Shown here piece by piece: positions 32,253 to 47,200 of a DNA stretch of 64,000 bases. The notes under the pieces are model-generated. The model was not told the origin of the DNA. It saw only the letters and a program-made list of their open reading frames with translations, and did no database searches. Origin of the DNA: Owenia fusiformis (lineage: Eukaryota; Annelida; Polychaeta; Sabellida; Oweniidae); assembly GCA_903813345.2 (NCBI GenBank), contig CAIIXF020000005.1, positions 22,569,375 through 22,633,374 on the forward strand, written 5' to 3'. The position numbers and the translations under genes were made by a program. Each line of letters begins with the position of its first letter. Positions within the stretch are counted from its first letter, which is position 1.

Positions 32253-35200
32253 GTTAGTATAGCATAGATTTTGTTTATTCATTATTTTAATTCAAGTACA
32301 TGTAGTTTATGATTGATGTACATGTATCTATCTATAGACTAGCAATGTTAGGGGGTTCGAGAGATTTTGAATCATTAAGAGAGCTAGCATTCTTGTATTC
32401 CAGTGTGATTTTAGTCAAATGCTGCACCCTATATTTTATTTTCTAAAAGTATAAACCATATCAAAGTGTGTCTGTCAGTTTTCAATTTTCATCACTTCTA
32501 CCAGTATGCACATTAAAGGCTTGCTAGGCATGACGGCTGGTAGATGATGTCTTCTAACTACACTGTCGGCACTGGTTACTTTTTAGATTAAGTGATATTC
32601 ACTGTAGTCCATAATGATCTTTCATACACTCTACCCTACTACACTGTATAGTAAAGTTGCAAATGGAGTGGGTATAATCCCTCTATTAGGGCTCAGTTTC
32701 TGGTAATATTCTAACTGCTCAATGAATATATGCTCGATGAATCTATTCATGTGTAGTTCTAGAACAGTTGGAATAAAATACATATTAAAATCTATTATAC
32801 ATTCGGAAATATGGAAATAAACAAATGTATCTGACTAACTGAAATATTAAGAGAACTGACAGCATATGCATGGAGATGGTTTTGCCCAAGTATATTGTAA
32901 AATAAATGTACTTGACAAATCTATATTAGTATATTTTTGACATGTTCAATTATCCATCACTTTCCCAACTTGAAAATTATTTATTTTTCATGTAGTGTTA
33001 ATCTTTAACTGGCAGAATTAACATAATCCACTTATTATCATCATCTTATATTAAAATGCATGGTATAGGTAGCATTTGCGAATGCCACTGCAGACTGCCA
33101 GCTACCAGTTTGATTGCAATTTGATGACCTGCAACTTATTTACAATTTTCATATGAATAGTACCTGCCGTGCCTCCTGGTAGCTACAAGTTATGGAGTCA
33201 AACCTGATCGCTGGCCTAAATAACAGGTTGTACTGTCTATTTAATCAGCTACTAACACTGACTTAGGATCTGTTTGCTTATTCAACCGAGCAGCTTTATT
33301 GAGCATAAAAAGTCATTTGATCACTAGTTGACTGATGGGTTTCTTTATTATTTCGACATTAAAATTTATATTAACAAATGCAAATTGATAGGTTAACCCG
33401 ACAGCTGGCAGTTGCATTCACAAATGTTAGCTCAAATACAGAATTAAAGCGAATTTATATGGTATATAAATGCTAAATCAATACAGGTTTCATTCAAGTA
33501 TGTTTGAATTTTCCCTTTATTTCATTAAAACTGGACTTAAAACCCATTTCCCTTGTTCATACAGTTGTACATTATATCATTAAAACTGGAATTCATTTCC
33601 CATGTTCACACAGTTGTACTTTATTTCATTAAAACTGGAATTCATTTCCCATGTTCACACAGTTGTACTCTATTTCATTAAAACTGGAATTCATTTCCCA
33701 TGTTCGCACAGTTGTACTTTATTTCATTAAAACTGGAATTCATTTCCCATGTTCACACAGTTGTACTTTATTTCATTAAAACTGGAATTCATTTCCCATG
33801 TTCACACAGTTGTACTCTATTTCATTAAAACTGGAATTCATTTCCCATGTTCACACAGTTGGAGCTAATGGTTAAGTCAATGTCTGGAGTCATATCAGAT
33901 GGTGACTGTCGAATTGAGCTTAATCAATCATATCATATCATAGAACATATATTTCATATGATATATCTCTTTCAAGTAAATGGATATGATGCTTATCATT
34001 GATCTGTAAGTTTAATTGCACCATCAATAGACTTGGTACAAATCTTGTTTCCGATTAACATCTATTGATGCAGACAGTTAAATATTAATGAAAAAATGTA
34101 GAATAATTTGGGAGCAGAATTAAAAATAATGTTCCTTTAATCATTATGTTTTCAGCATGTCAGGATTTGTTACAAGAAAGCGAAAACTTTTGCGGATTTT
34201 TGAGAATCCCACCACGTTTTCGTTTCATAAATAGCTCCTCCAATGATGCCTGCAGCAAAGACAAGAAAAAACTAAGTCAGTTAGGACATTTTGTTGGGAA
34301 TACTGTCTCCAAAATGGCAGATTGTAAGTCATTAAGGAATTTACGTGATTTGGTAGTCCCATTTACTATGTTAAATGAATGGATTTAAGCATGTGATGCA
34401 TTTAAAGTTGTGTGTGCTTTTAAGATTATGTCAACTTAAGTTTTGAAAATTTCTTGTCACGTTGAACAAAATCACATTTGCCTTATTCACTGTTTTATTT
34501 TTTATATACAACACAAAAGTTTAAAGTGAATCTATGAGAATTGCTCCCTTTTTATTTAGGATAAAGTATATTATGAGTAACTTTGGTGTAAGAATTGAGC
34601 ACATAAACCCTAGAGAACCTGGATTTAGATTTCAATTTGAGGATATAGACCAATTTGGATATTGTTTTCTCTCTGTTTCAGGGCGTCAGGTGTATATTGT
34701 ACTCTCAAAGGGATGTGTTTACCACTTTAATGATGAAAAGGCAAAGAAACCATTCGCTGCATATTCTTTATATGGATATGATAAGTAAGGGTTTTGAACA
34801 TTAAACAATTTCAATAAATTCAGACTTAACCTTCAAAAAAATTTTTACTCAGACTTTCAAACTGTGTACACTTGCTGAAAGATGAAGTTTGATGATATAT
34901 AACAACTCTTTATTGTTTAGCGAATTTTATTTTCATGCAGAATTAATTCAAAGTATTACAAGTAAATCTTATAAAAAAGCTGTTGTGACAGCCATCTTGA
35001 AAACATAAATTCATAATGGCAGCTTTCTGTTATCAATATTATTTGTAAAACCAAGTTATAGAAAAACCACAGAATGTAGGACAATAAATGTATTCAATGG
35101 TGAACAGGCTGTTTATGCTGAGTGCACATGAACTCCTGTTTCGAAATGTGTAATTACTTTTAACCAAAGTCATCACAAAATGACATATTTAAAGTTGTTT

Positions 35201-38200
35201 TCCATGCTGTTGAGGCTTTGGCAACATACTGAGACCCAGTGAGTATATAAAGTAGCATTTTATGTAACCACCAAAAAGTGGTGACATATTGTTATGGTCT
35301 CTGTCTCTTGTGACAGTGATCCACGGATGGCGGTTGGCGATAGGTAGTTGGTGCCGGTTGGTGGTTGCCATCTGCAACAAATTCTTACAACTTCCACTAA
35401 CTTAACAAATACCAAATAACTAAAGTTCATTAATTTCAGAGGATAATGATTTATTTTCGACGTTTCGTTAGTCATCTAACCAGCTTGATCAAGATTACAT
35501 TCAAAACCTCGAAAATAAATCATTATTCTCTGAAATTAATGATTAATTAACAAGTACTGTTTAACATTAATTTTTTTTCAAAATCATGAACAGTTTTCAG
35601 AAGTTCAAATTTGACTCTATATTTAAGATTTGACCTCAAAATCTTCTCCAAGTTCTCAAAAGTTCAAATCTGACTAAAGATTTGACCTTCAATGACCTTC
35701 TCAAGGCCAAAAACAGATTTGACCTTTAATGACCTCAAGGTCAAAAGAGGTATTTTTTCAAATTGCTTCAAATTGACCAAATTTCTTTTCCAGAATTATC
35801 TACAAATTCTCAGAAATTCAAATTTGACTTAAGATTTAAAATTTCACCTTCATTCTCAGGGTCAAAAAGGCCTTTTTTCAACTTGCTTCAAATTGATTAA
35901 TTTTTTTTCAAAATTATCTTTTTTTTAAAAAAAATCTGACCAAGATTGAACTCATAATATTGTGAGCAACTTTGTGTGGTGACATTTTTGTCATGTTAAT
36001 GCCTTATCTTATCTTAATTGTTTTGTCATGGTTTATAACTCTATAATATCCTCTATGTTATTCCATTTGTAATGTTCCTTCTACAGAGTAACGACAGCTG
36101 GTGATATCCCACAGTCCGAGACTCCATGGCCTTTCAAAATTATCCATGCAAAGAAAGATGAAAATGCAGAAAAATCTCGGTACTATTCCGCTCCATCTGA
36201 GAGAGAAAGCAAGGTACATGTAGGGATGTGATCTTGTCCTAAAATTTTATGCCCATATCATATGTCAGACAATTGTTTACTCCCTTTAAATTGTAGAGAA
36301 AAATTGACTGAAATACTGTAAAACATGTTAAATTCGTGAGCATCTTGAATTCGCGTATATTCGCGTGAGTGTAAAATCGCGAATTCAGGAACCTGCGAAT
36401 TAAGAATTGGACATCACATTTAAAGTAATGTGTTAAGAAATCGTCATAGTAATAATTTAAGTTAAGGTAAAATGTTTCTTTCCCCTGGGACTTCATTCCT
36501 CCATTCACACATTCCAATCAACGGGTATTAACTCATGACAAGAAAGTTTGTAAGTTTATTTCTAGGATTATGTTTATAATAACCTATCATGAGTTTTATT
36601 TTCAATCGGAAACAACAGGTGGCAATTGTATCTTGTTAATAGACTAGATGCGAGTAGAAATAATCTTGATTTATGTCACTAAATATTCAAAATTCAGTCA
36701 AAGTGATGTCATATTTGAAATCTACATGTAAAAGTACATATAGAAATATGGTTTCGAAAATTGTTTATCAACTTTGAAAAATTTATTTATTTTGAAAATG
36801 TGATTTCTAGTTCGGGTTGAATCCCCATAGACCCCATGTTACAAAGTCACAAAAAGTGAAATATCTTTTCTTGTAATCGACAAATAACATTTTCCTTTAC
36901 TGGACATTTTTTTAATTTGCATTACTATTAGATACATAAGGGTTATATAAAAATTGAACCACTAAAACAGATGTAATTTAAGTTAAAGGGAACTTTCTAC
37001 TATACCCGCCATGCTATCTGACCCGAACGAGCCACCTGGTGGTGAAATTGGTAACTACCTACTCGCATCTGCGTTATTAACAAGATAATACCCCGAGATA
37101 CAACCAATTAGAATATTAATCCAAAACAATAATATCTTACACTAAATATTTTCCTAATCAGGTTTTATTCCTTATCACATTTCAATGCAATTTGACAATG
37201 AAATTAACTTTGTTAACATTTATTTTACAACACAGAATTGATTCATTATTCGCGTATTGTGGTGGTAAATCGCGAAAACATGAATACGCGAAAAGAATCA
37301 AATGTACAAATCCGCGAAAATTGCTCCCGCGAATTTAAAGTGTTTTAAAGTAAGCAGTTAGCATAGAGCAAGAGCTAAAGAATGAAGGCAATTTATATGA
37401 CATGGGCATAGCCAGGGGTGCGATGGGTGCACCTCCCCCCACTTCCAAAAAAAGAAAAAAGCAATTTTGTAAAATTTGTTGAAAAAACATAAACAAATTA
37501 TAGTTTGAAATGCTTAGAATGCACCATATACAATTTAATTTTTATAAAAAATTTCCGAGGGTGAACCACTGTACCTTGGGGCTCACTTGGCTCGCAGAGA
37601 TGCAAAACCTCAAAATTGCAACCCCCTTAACAATTGCTGGCTACGCCCCTGTATGATTCATACAATTGCAAACAATATAATAATAGTCTTTGTCTTTTAT
37701 CATAAGGAAAGTTGCATGTTCAACAGCAGACCTATTACACCAAAACCTATTTATCTGTTTTGAAGATAGTTATAATATTGCTCTGTAATTTACAAAGACA
37801 TCATTTTGTTATTATGCACTGTTGCATCTTTCTTTCTGTGCATATGTCGTGATGTACATGTTTTGTGGAGTCATGTATGACTCTCTCCTCTGGAAATATT
37901 TACAATATGCATTTATCTTGTGGTACATGATTCTAGAAGTATATGAACATGGTTCTTGCAACATTACTAGAAGTGTGCACATGTGGAGTGTGCATATGTG
38001 CATGGTTCTTGATCTGCATGTTTCTAGAAGTATGGATATGTGCATGGTTCTTGAAGTACATGTTTCTAGAAGTATGCATATGTCCATGGTTCTTGAAATA
38101 CATGTTTCTAGAAGTATGCATATATGCATGGTTCTTGAACTGCATGTTTCTAGAAGTATGCATATGTGCATGGTTCTTGAAGTACATGTTTCTAGAAGTA

Positions 38201-41200
38201 TGCATATATGCATGGTTCTTGAACTGCTTGTTTCAGAAGAATGCATATGTGCATGGTTCTTGAACTGCATGTTTCTAGAAGTATGCATATGTGCATGGTT
38301 CTTGAACTCCATGTTTCTAGAAGTATGCATATGTGCATGGTTTTTGAAGTACATGTTTCTAGAAGTATGCATATATACATGATTTTTGAACTGCATGTTT
38401 CTAGAAGTATCCATATGTGCATGGTTCTTGAGCTGCTTGTTTCTAGAAGTATGCATATGTGCATGGTTCTTGAAATACATGTTTCTAGAAGCATGCATAT
38501 GTACATTGTTCTAGAAGTACATGTTTCTAGAAGTATGCACATGTGCATGCTTCTTAAAATTCATGTTTCTAGAAGTATGCATATGTGCATGGTTCTTGAA
38601 CTGCATGTTTCTAGAAGTATCCATATGTGCATGGTTCTTGAAGTGCATGTTTCTAGAAGTACATTGGATGTGCATGGTGCTTGAAGTGAATTTTTCTATA
38701 AGTATGGGCATGTGCATGTTGCTTGAAGTACATGTTTCTAGAAGTATGAAGTGCACATTTACATTGCTCTTTAAGTGCATGTTTCTAGAAATATGCACTA
38801 CATGGTTTCTAGAAGGATGAACACAGTCTTGCAGTGTTTTTACAAGCATGTGCATCTTCATGTATTAGGAAGTATGTACATTGTTAAAGTGCAAATGATT
38901 GTTGAAGTATGTGCATAGTATACCTTTAGCTATGCATGTTTCTAGCTTTACTTTTTCTGTTTCTCCATGCATGTTCATAGTCGTAAATGTTTGATTCTAG
39001 GAATGGATGCTTAACTTTAAAAGGGAAATGGTTTCTGCAAGTGGACATTTCAGGTAATATAACACAGGGTTATATAGTTATATAGCAGAGGGATATGAGA
39101 GGAATGAACAAGGAAAATGATAAACATGACATGATATCCAGGATTAGGCCAAAATAAGTTATTTCAAAATAAAAAATATGGACAATTTTTTGGCTCACCC
39201 TTAGGAAGGATCTCTTAGGTTTTTGCAATAAGAAACATCTTTCATTTATTGTCCTTCACAATTCATAGAAAGATGCCAGATGGAATAATGTTTGTGATTC
39301 AGTATGTTTTGTTGCCTAGCAATGATAATTTTGAATAGTTAATTGTGCTATTATGTTCATTGTTTATGCATTTCAAATGTGGGGGGAGTAGGCGAGTTCT
39401 GCAAGAAAACTCAACAAATTTGGAAGATTTATTTTTTCAAAAGAAAATTTACAACTGAATTGCCAAATGAATAGGCGCAGTGCATGGCAAAATATGTTAG
39501 GTCTTGTTGTATTTTTTTGTACCTGATCGCTTCTAAGAAATGAGATCAATTAAAAGACGCATCATCACCCCTCCATCCAATATTAATTTATTTCGATTAT
39601 TTTTTGTATAACGCATGGAAACTAACTTTAAAAAGTGAGCAATGTCATTAGTGTTGTGATGGCCAACTTGACCCCCTCCATCCATTTTGTATGATCACCG
39701 GGCATGATGTTAATGTTTGCAAAAGGACACTCTTAGTCTTGAGCGTCTGCTGTAAACCAAAATGGGTTTAGTTCTCTTTTTGAATCATTGCCACATTACA
39801 TTGTAGCTCCCTGTTCTGCTTTTAGAGAGACTGGTGTGGGCCAAGATCATGTGCTGCCCTCTGCTGATGAGTGGAGGGATCAACTAGAAGAGCCTATCTA
39901 TAACAGCAGTAGTGAGATTTCATCTACGTCAACTCACAATTTAGAAGGTACCAAACAATTCAATATTGCTAATAAACATGCTGAGAATTTTTTTTCTGTA
40001 AAAGTACATATTAATAATTTAAACTTAAGTAAGATATACTGGTGTTGAAATGGGAAGCTCATGATTGCTGTGTTGTGGTCATGGTAATTGCATTAATAAT
40101 CATTGTTGAACAGTTTTGGAATATATGGATATATCATTTGCGTGTAACCTTCACTTCTGTTTGAAGTCCAATAACGCTAGGAGTAAAATCTATTGAAAAC
40201 GGCACCGGAGTATCAAACTCTAAAATGTACCATTTCTTTTTTAACTTTTTAATGGCATGATATAGTGACACGATAATATTAACATATGTTTTCAGCATAA
40301 CTCTGAATGTATTAATGAGATATTAATGCATGGGGTCTTTTTAATTTTTTTATAAAAAATAATATTAATATTTTTTGTCCGCTGTGACGGAGCATTTTTA
40401 CAGTTCACATTTGCAACTGCTCCGTTACAGCGGACAAAAAAATTAAACATTATTTTTTATCAAAGAATTAAAAAGACCAAATACATCAACATCTCATTTA
40501 TACCTTCAAAGTTATGCTGAAACCAGGTGTAAATATTATATATATCGTGCCATTAGAAAGTTAAACAAGAAATGGTACATTTTGAAGTATGATACTCCGG
40601 CGCCATTTTCAATAGCTTTTCTTCCCAGCGTAATTGGACTTCAAACAGAAGTGAAAGTTACCCGCAAATGATATATCCATTGCACGGAGTAAGTAATTAT
40701 CCCAACGAACGAAGTTCGGTAGGGATATAGTGAAGCCCTCCGTCCGTCCGTCAGTCCGTCAGTCTGTCAGTCTGTCAGTCCATCAGTCCATCAGTCAGTC
40801 AGTCCGTCCGTCTGTCCGGAAGATAACTCAAATATTAGTAGACAGATTTTCTTCATATTTAGTGGAAAGATGTCTATTGATAAATAGTTTTACGCAAAAA
40901 AAAAATTTTCAAGATGGCCGCTGCTTTAGAAATGGCGGGACTTTTTCGCAAAAATCATAAATTTTTCATTCTAAACCAAAGTAATTAATATTATTGTTTG
41001 AAATTTTGGTAGTATATTCGCAACATCTATCTATTTCACATATATTCCGTGTTTTTCATCCTGACCCCAAGGGGACGTGTATGGGGGGTCAGGAAAACAG
41101 AAATTTTCGCTAATTTTTAGATCTTTCTGAAGTATAGCTTTATTATACTCAAATGAAAGGCAATTAAGAGTAGATTGCAAATATTGTATCTTTTTTCTGA

Positions 41201-44200
41201 TTCGAGCCTCGTAAAATTCAAAATGGCCATCTAATGTACGATTTCGCAATCATTTTTCGATCCCTTCAAAGTATGGCTATATTATACTCAAATTGAAGGA
41301 ATTTTGGAGTAGATCACAATTATGCTATTATTTTTCAGATTTGTACCTCAGAAAATTCAAAACGGCTGCTTTGCAGGAATTCGCAATTCTAAAATCTGAA
41401 TTTTTCAATTTTAACCAAAGTAATGAGTATAATTGATTGGAATTCAGTAATTGATATTTTGTTCGTTGGGATTTGCTACTCCACGGAGTTGCCATTATCT
41501 TTTTGTATGGTATAACGAAACATATGAGTTAAAAAATAAATCGTGAAGTATTCTTAGTGCTTTTATGAAATATAGCATGCTCCGTCACAGCGGACAGATA
41601 TTTCGATACCAGCCTGTGATGATAAAACAATTATTCTGATAGCCTGATATGTACTGTGTAAGGATTATATTTTTCAGAGGATGATTCTGATGAGGAAAAC
41701 TATACAAAGATAAAGGATGAAGATCTGGATGATGTTTTTCATAAAGAACCTCGAGACAAACACAAACCATTTAGTGCAATATCAATGCCCAAGTTTTTAA
41801 AAAAAACGAAACCAGGTACTGAGATATCATGAAATCAAGAAACCTCAATCTCATATATACAATTGGAAATAAACATTAAATGAAGTTCTATTTTTCATTT
41901 GCCAACTCACATGGTTTAAGTTAAAACTAAAAGGAAACACTTTTTTTATTACAATTAGGTGGCATTTTACATTTTTATGTAATGATATAATTTGAAAATG
42001 ACTGTTTTTATGATTGGTGAGAATGAGATATAACAACTCTTAAGATAGGAGACATGTTTAATCTTGCTTCCCTTGTACCATCTGTCAAATACCATATCAA
42101 TCATCCCTCACCATAGAACCCAACCCTTCCTGTGAATTACCTCTATTTATTACTTGTAGGCGTAACTCCGCCCCCAGGTATTGGAGAGATCAATAGTCTA
42201 CCAAGAAGTCCACAGCATACTGAGACGCCACCCTCTAAACCCAATAGGATGGTAAGTCCAGATGTAAACAAAGTACAGAATATCATGGGCCTGATGATAA
42301 AAAAAAAATTGTATAAAATAGTGGAATCAAACTAATCAGGCTTGTTAGCTTAACAAACTTTCATATTGATTTTGAAATGGCATGCACAGACCATATGCAA
42401 CTTGTCCTAGTAAACAATATCCCCTTGCTCCCTAAGAGCAGCAATACTTATGAAGACTCACTTTAATGCTGTTTTTGCAGATTTCTCCATTGTCCCCAAA
42501 GGTAACCCAGTCTCAAATTACAGATAAGATTAAAGCCCTAGGTTTTAGGTAAGTCATCAAAGCTCTAACAACACTCTACTATACCTAACCCCTAGAAATG
42601 CATAAGATACTCTGCTTGTCTAATTTGTATTGTTCAGTATATTTTTGAAAGTATCTTATTAACATCTAACTTTCAACCAATAAACCATTAAAGGGAATGC
42701 GAAGTTTCATGTTCTAATTTATACGCTGGCTACTTATAACCATCATCTATCACTTCAACTCACTCATGGGAAATATCGTATTTGAACTAACATATAATTC
42801 AAGTTCAAAGTACCCATATCTGGATCGCTGTGGATGCCGCCATTGGATGACGTCATTGATGCCTTAAAATTGATGCCTGGGAAATGTCTCTATATAATCA
42901 CGTTATACTCGGATCGCAGAAATAGAACACATTTCACTGATATTTTATAACTATTTCTGTCCGCTTAACATTGTTGCCGCATATTCATGTCCATACCATA
43001 TCATATATTTGGAAAAGTTGTTTCAATATATTCTTCATAGAAATTGAATTGTTGCAATGTATTTTTTCAAATGTTTGTATTTATTTTCTCCAACGTGATA
43101 TAGTATAGGCTAGGTAGAAAAATCACTAAACTTATGAGATATCGGCTGCGCGATTCGGAAGTCATCGCATTATATTCCACTTGGAAAATATCCACTAGAA
43201 TTATTTTATATAATGATAACACTGGGTCAAAAAGGATAAATCTGTTCAAATCCTGTAAATGCTTTCTTGTATATTTAACCAATAAATGAGGTAAATGCAT
43301 TAAAATATACAAAATGGCATTTACACATAAATGCATTACTGTGCATCAATGGGGATTTATTTAACTAAGATTAATGTGGCTAATGTGTTGGCGTATTTGT
43401 AGTGAAAATAAGTAAGTTATATCATCGGCTGAACGCATCCAACAAATAGTTGCATTTACCATATTTATGTAAATACACGACATACCATTTAAAATATCAA
43501 AATCTATGCTCTGGTAGGCATACTGCCGCAATTGCTTTCTTACCTAATCATAAATGGTAGATTTCCTCAATCTGTAGTATTCTATTCAAATATGAATAGG
43601 TACATATTGTAGAATGAAAGAAATAAAAGAAAAAGTAGTAATCCAATGAAACAGTAACTCCCTAAAGTGTCTAGCCATTTAAATTCTGATGAAAAACGCA
43701 AACAAAAAAAACAAAAAATCGATGTCGTCTAAATGATGCGTATGTAAATGTCAAACTCCTAAATATTATGATTGGCACTAGCTTTACAAGGACATGCCAC
43801 TGTCATATTTTCAAAGAATAAAACGTAATGTTTAATTTTTCTCAGTTGTTATACGACCAATTTCAATCATCATATCATCGTAGCGACATTTGATATGACA
43901 AAAACGTTTTTCAAAATTCAATGGTATTTCACCTTGGATCATGAGAAAAGAAGGTTCATAACATTCATTGATGCGGGGAGACGATGGGGTCGATTGTAGT
44001 ATGATATTTCATTTCAACGACGATAGGGCAATTGCCGTATTGATAGTACGCCAATAATTTAAAATTTATTTTATTATATATTTATTTTTTGTTAAAAACA
44101 ATTCCTGATTTCGAGCTCAAATTTAATTATATAACATCCGTGGTAAGTACAGTTCTACAGTATTTTCGAAATAATGATTTTCAATTTAATGGCATACAAC

Positions 44201-47200
44201 CTTTTGTTTTTCTATATCGGAAAATAAGTGGAACTTTAAAAGCTTCAGTCACATTTGTTCGATGCGACCACACGTCGATCGTATTTCCCTGAAATCAGTA
44301 AATTTCTGCGGCAAACATAGGAAAACTACAGACGACTTAAGGTCACCTTGCTGTCTACGTACACGACATATCCAGTTTTTACAAGGCGTAGAGTCGGAGT
44401 TATAACTTTTTCTTTCCTGTGGTCACCATAGATATCAACAAGCAGCAGCCAAAACGTAGATTTTACGACGACGGCCGTTCGTCGGGTTCACGGTCGACTT
44501 GCGGCTGCGCTTGGATTTCATAGGTTACAATTGACCTTTCCGAACCATAGAACCCCTTGTGGATGCCTTCAAGAAAAACTACGTACGTCGTAGGGCCGCT
44601 CTACGCTGATCGTTTGTCATCATTTATCAGCCGTACTGGAATCGTAGTTTTTCCTCATAATCAAGATACGCCGTACGGCTATCTTAGCAAATGTGACTGC
44701 TAAATTATCTGACTGCAGAAATACTTACACCCCAGTCACATTTGTCGTACGGAGGCCGTGCGTCGACCGCAGATCAATTAAATCAGTGTATTTCTGCGGC
44801 GAGCATAGGAAAACCACGCTCCCCTTGCGGCCTCCGGACGGCGTATCCAGTTTTTTACAGGCCGCAGGGTCGCTGTAGAAATTATAACTCGGAGTTATAA
44901 TATTTGTTCATTTCTGAGGTCCCCGTAGAAATCAACTGGCTCAACAAGATTGAATCATTATTTGTCAATGTTTCACGATCACTTTTCATTTGGTATTACA
45001 TCCTAGCACTATGAATAACATTTATAAATTGTCCTGATGTAAATAAAATGAAAAAAATATTATTTCAACAGAAACTTAAAATTCACCGTGCGTCTGCCGT
45101 GGGAAATGTGACTGCAAAAGTATGAGAGCACAGAAATTCTACGGCGAGCGTAGAAAAGCTACTGGCCGCAGAAATAATAGACTGCACGGCGGCCGTGGGA
45201 AATGTGACTGGGGTCTTGGGCAACCGTAGAAATCCTACTTACCACAGAAATGATAGACCGTACGGTCCCCGTAAAAATGTGACGTGGGGCTAAGAATCCA
45301 TGAGAGTAATTGAATACGGTTTTAAAATTTGATTTTAGAATTTTGATTTCTTTGAGTACCTGTCTTAAAGATAAACATAAATGCAATGAATATTAAAGTA
45401 CGAACATGTATTTTTGTAATGAGACTAGCAAATTAAACCATTGCATTCTTGGAAATTCAAGATGGGTTGGTTGAATTAATTTTATTATATTTATCCAAAT
45501 AGTTTGCATTCGCCTGATTGAATTAGCATTCTCTGTTCGCATTGAGCGCTAGACCTAATAAAAGTTAAAAAGTCACGAATCCTAGATTGTTTCAAGTGTA
45601 AATAAAGAATAAATCTAACCTGCATTCCATGTCTAGATAGGTAAAAAGCAATTCCGAAAATGTCGGCGTTAATATTCTATTGAAATCGTTCTTTATTATG
45701 GGTGGTATATACGTATTATTTTAGTTCCTTTGAAATCATTTCTTTGGTTTTGGAATGGCAACTCGGCATTCATTTTTTGATTCAAAAATGGCGCCACAAT
45801 ACAGTTGAAATGGCAGCACCGTGGTCCAGCTCATATGCAAAACCCGGGGCTCAATAACAATTAAAAGGATAATGATAGAACAATAAAACTAAGTTGGATT
45901 GAAAGATATATCTTTATTCTAACCTATTATCAAGTTTAAGGGACAAAACTTCGCATTCCCTTTAATAAGGAACAGACAAGTAAAAACAAATAACATAATT
46001 ATTACTAATAAGCCAAATGGGTTGCTCATGAACACCAAATGCAATTGCAAGGTATAGTAGAGTGAACAAGAAACGAGATCCCAATACTATTTTTTATGTT
46101 AGTATGTTGGACAATTTCTAGAGAAGGGTCGGTCACGGTTCGGTTCAGTACGATTCTCAGTTCTCGGTTCGGTCGGTTCTTCAGTCATATACTTAATAAG
46201 GTGGGCCTCATAAATTGCAATTGATGCCACAAATACGGCAACATAAAAAGGTGTTTCACTTTTATTTTGTATTTATTAGGTGATATAATTTTATTTTGAA
46301 TCTTATAAATGATCAATATGGAATTGTGTTAGCTGATAATCATTGAATATTTATGGAATAACTAGAATTGAACTATTTGTAGCTGGCTCTCAAAGCAGCT
46401 TGCCCCGTATTAGATGGGAGGGATTCCTTTTTAAACTGGGTCTGGTTGGGTAAGACCTTTCAATATGTTTCCTCATGGTATATGTGTTTCCTGAAAATTG
46501 AAATTATATGGATAGTACAGATGTCCTTCAGTTGGGAATAACATTGCAGTGGGCTAGGTGGGGTGGGGGCTGTTTACCCAAATTCTCAACCTGACTTAAG
46601 CCCTGAAAAAGTGTATATATCAGTCATAAAAATGTTACTATGAGTGGATAATAGAAAGCAGTTACAAGATAGGGGATGAATTGAAGTCTAATAAAGATCG
46701 CAGTCTAATTTTTGAAATTGAAAAATTTTATTATTGAGGCTACAAAAAGTTTCAATCACAAAAATTGGAAACCTGCAGCGTATTTCAATGTTGTGTTGCA
46801 CAACCGGCATAGGGTGTGTATTCTCTTCGGAGAAACCGAATACTTCCAAACATCCAACTCAGGCATCGCAGGGAAAGGTTCTATTATGGTTTTACTAGCT
46901 CTTTGCCTAAGACTTCGAAATTCATTCACGCTCACAAATATAATTATGTTCCCCCGAGACGTGGAATATCCAAGGAGACGATTTTATTACCCTATGGATT
47001 GTTTAAAGTTGTTCAATTGTCATTTTAATGGTACTTCCATTCGCTATTTAGATGAAATATTGAGCTGTAATTATTTGCGAAAAAATTGGGATTCATGTTA
47101 CACTGCACAAAAATAAAGTATTTCCCTGGGAGTGATAGAACCGTTCTGGACTCGGTTCTTGGTGATCAGACGGTCCTAGAAGAACCGTGGGGCCAAAAAC

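Noticed and set aside
37812-38861. Overlapping frames up to 228 codons on both strands
   Set aside because: They are shadows of the 42-bp minisatellite inside SH3BP2 intron 4, whose flanking exons join in phase without it.
46712-47116. 134-codon frame as a separate gene
   Set aside because: No recognisable domain; it lies in an SH3BP2 intron between repeat-like GGTTCGGT and GAACCG flanks. Kept only as a low-confidence repeat entry.
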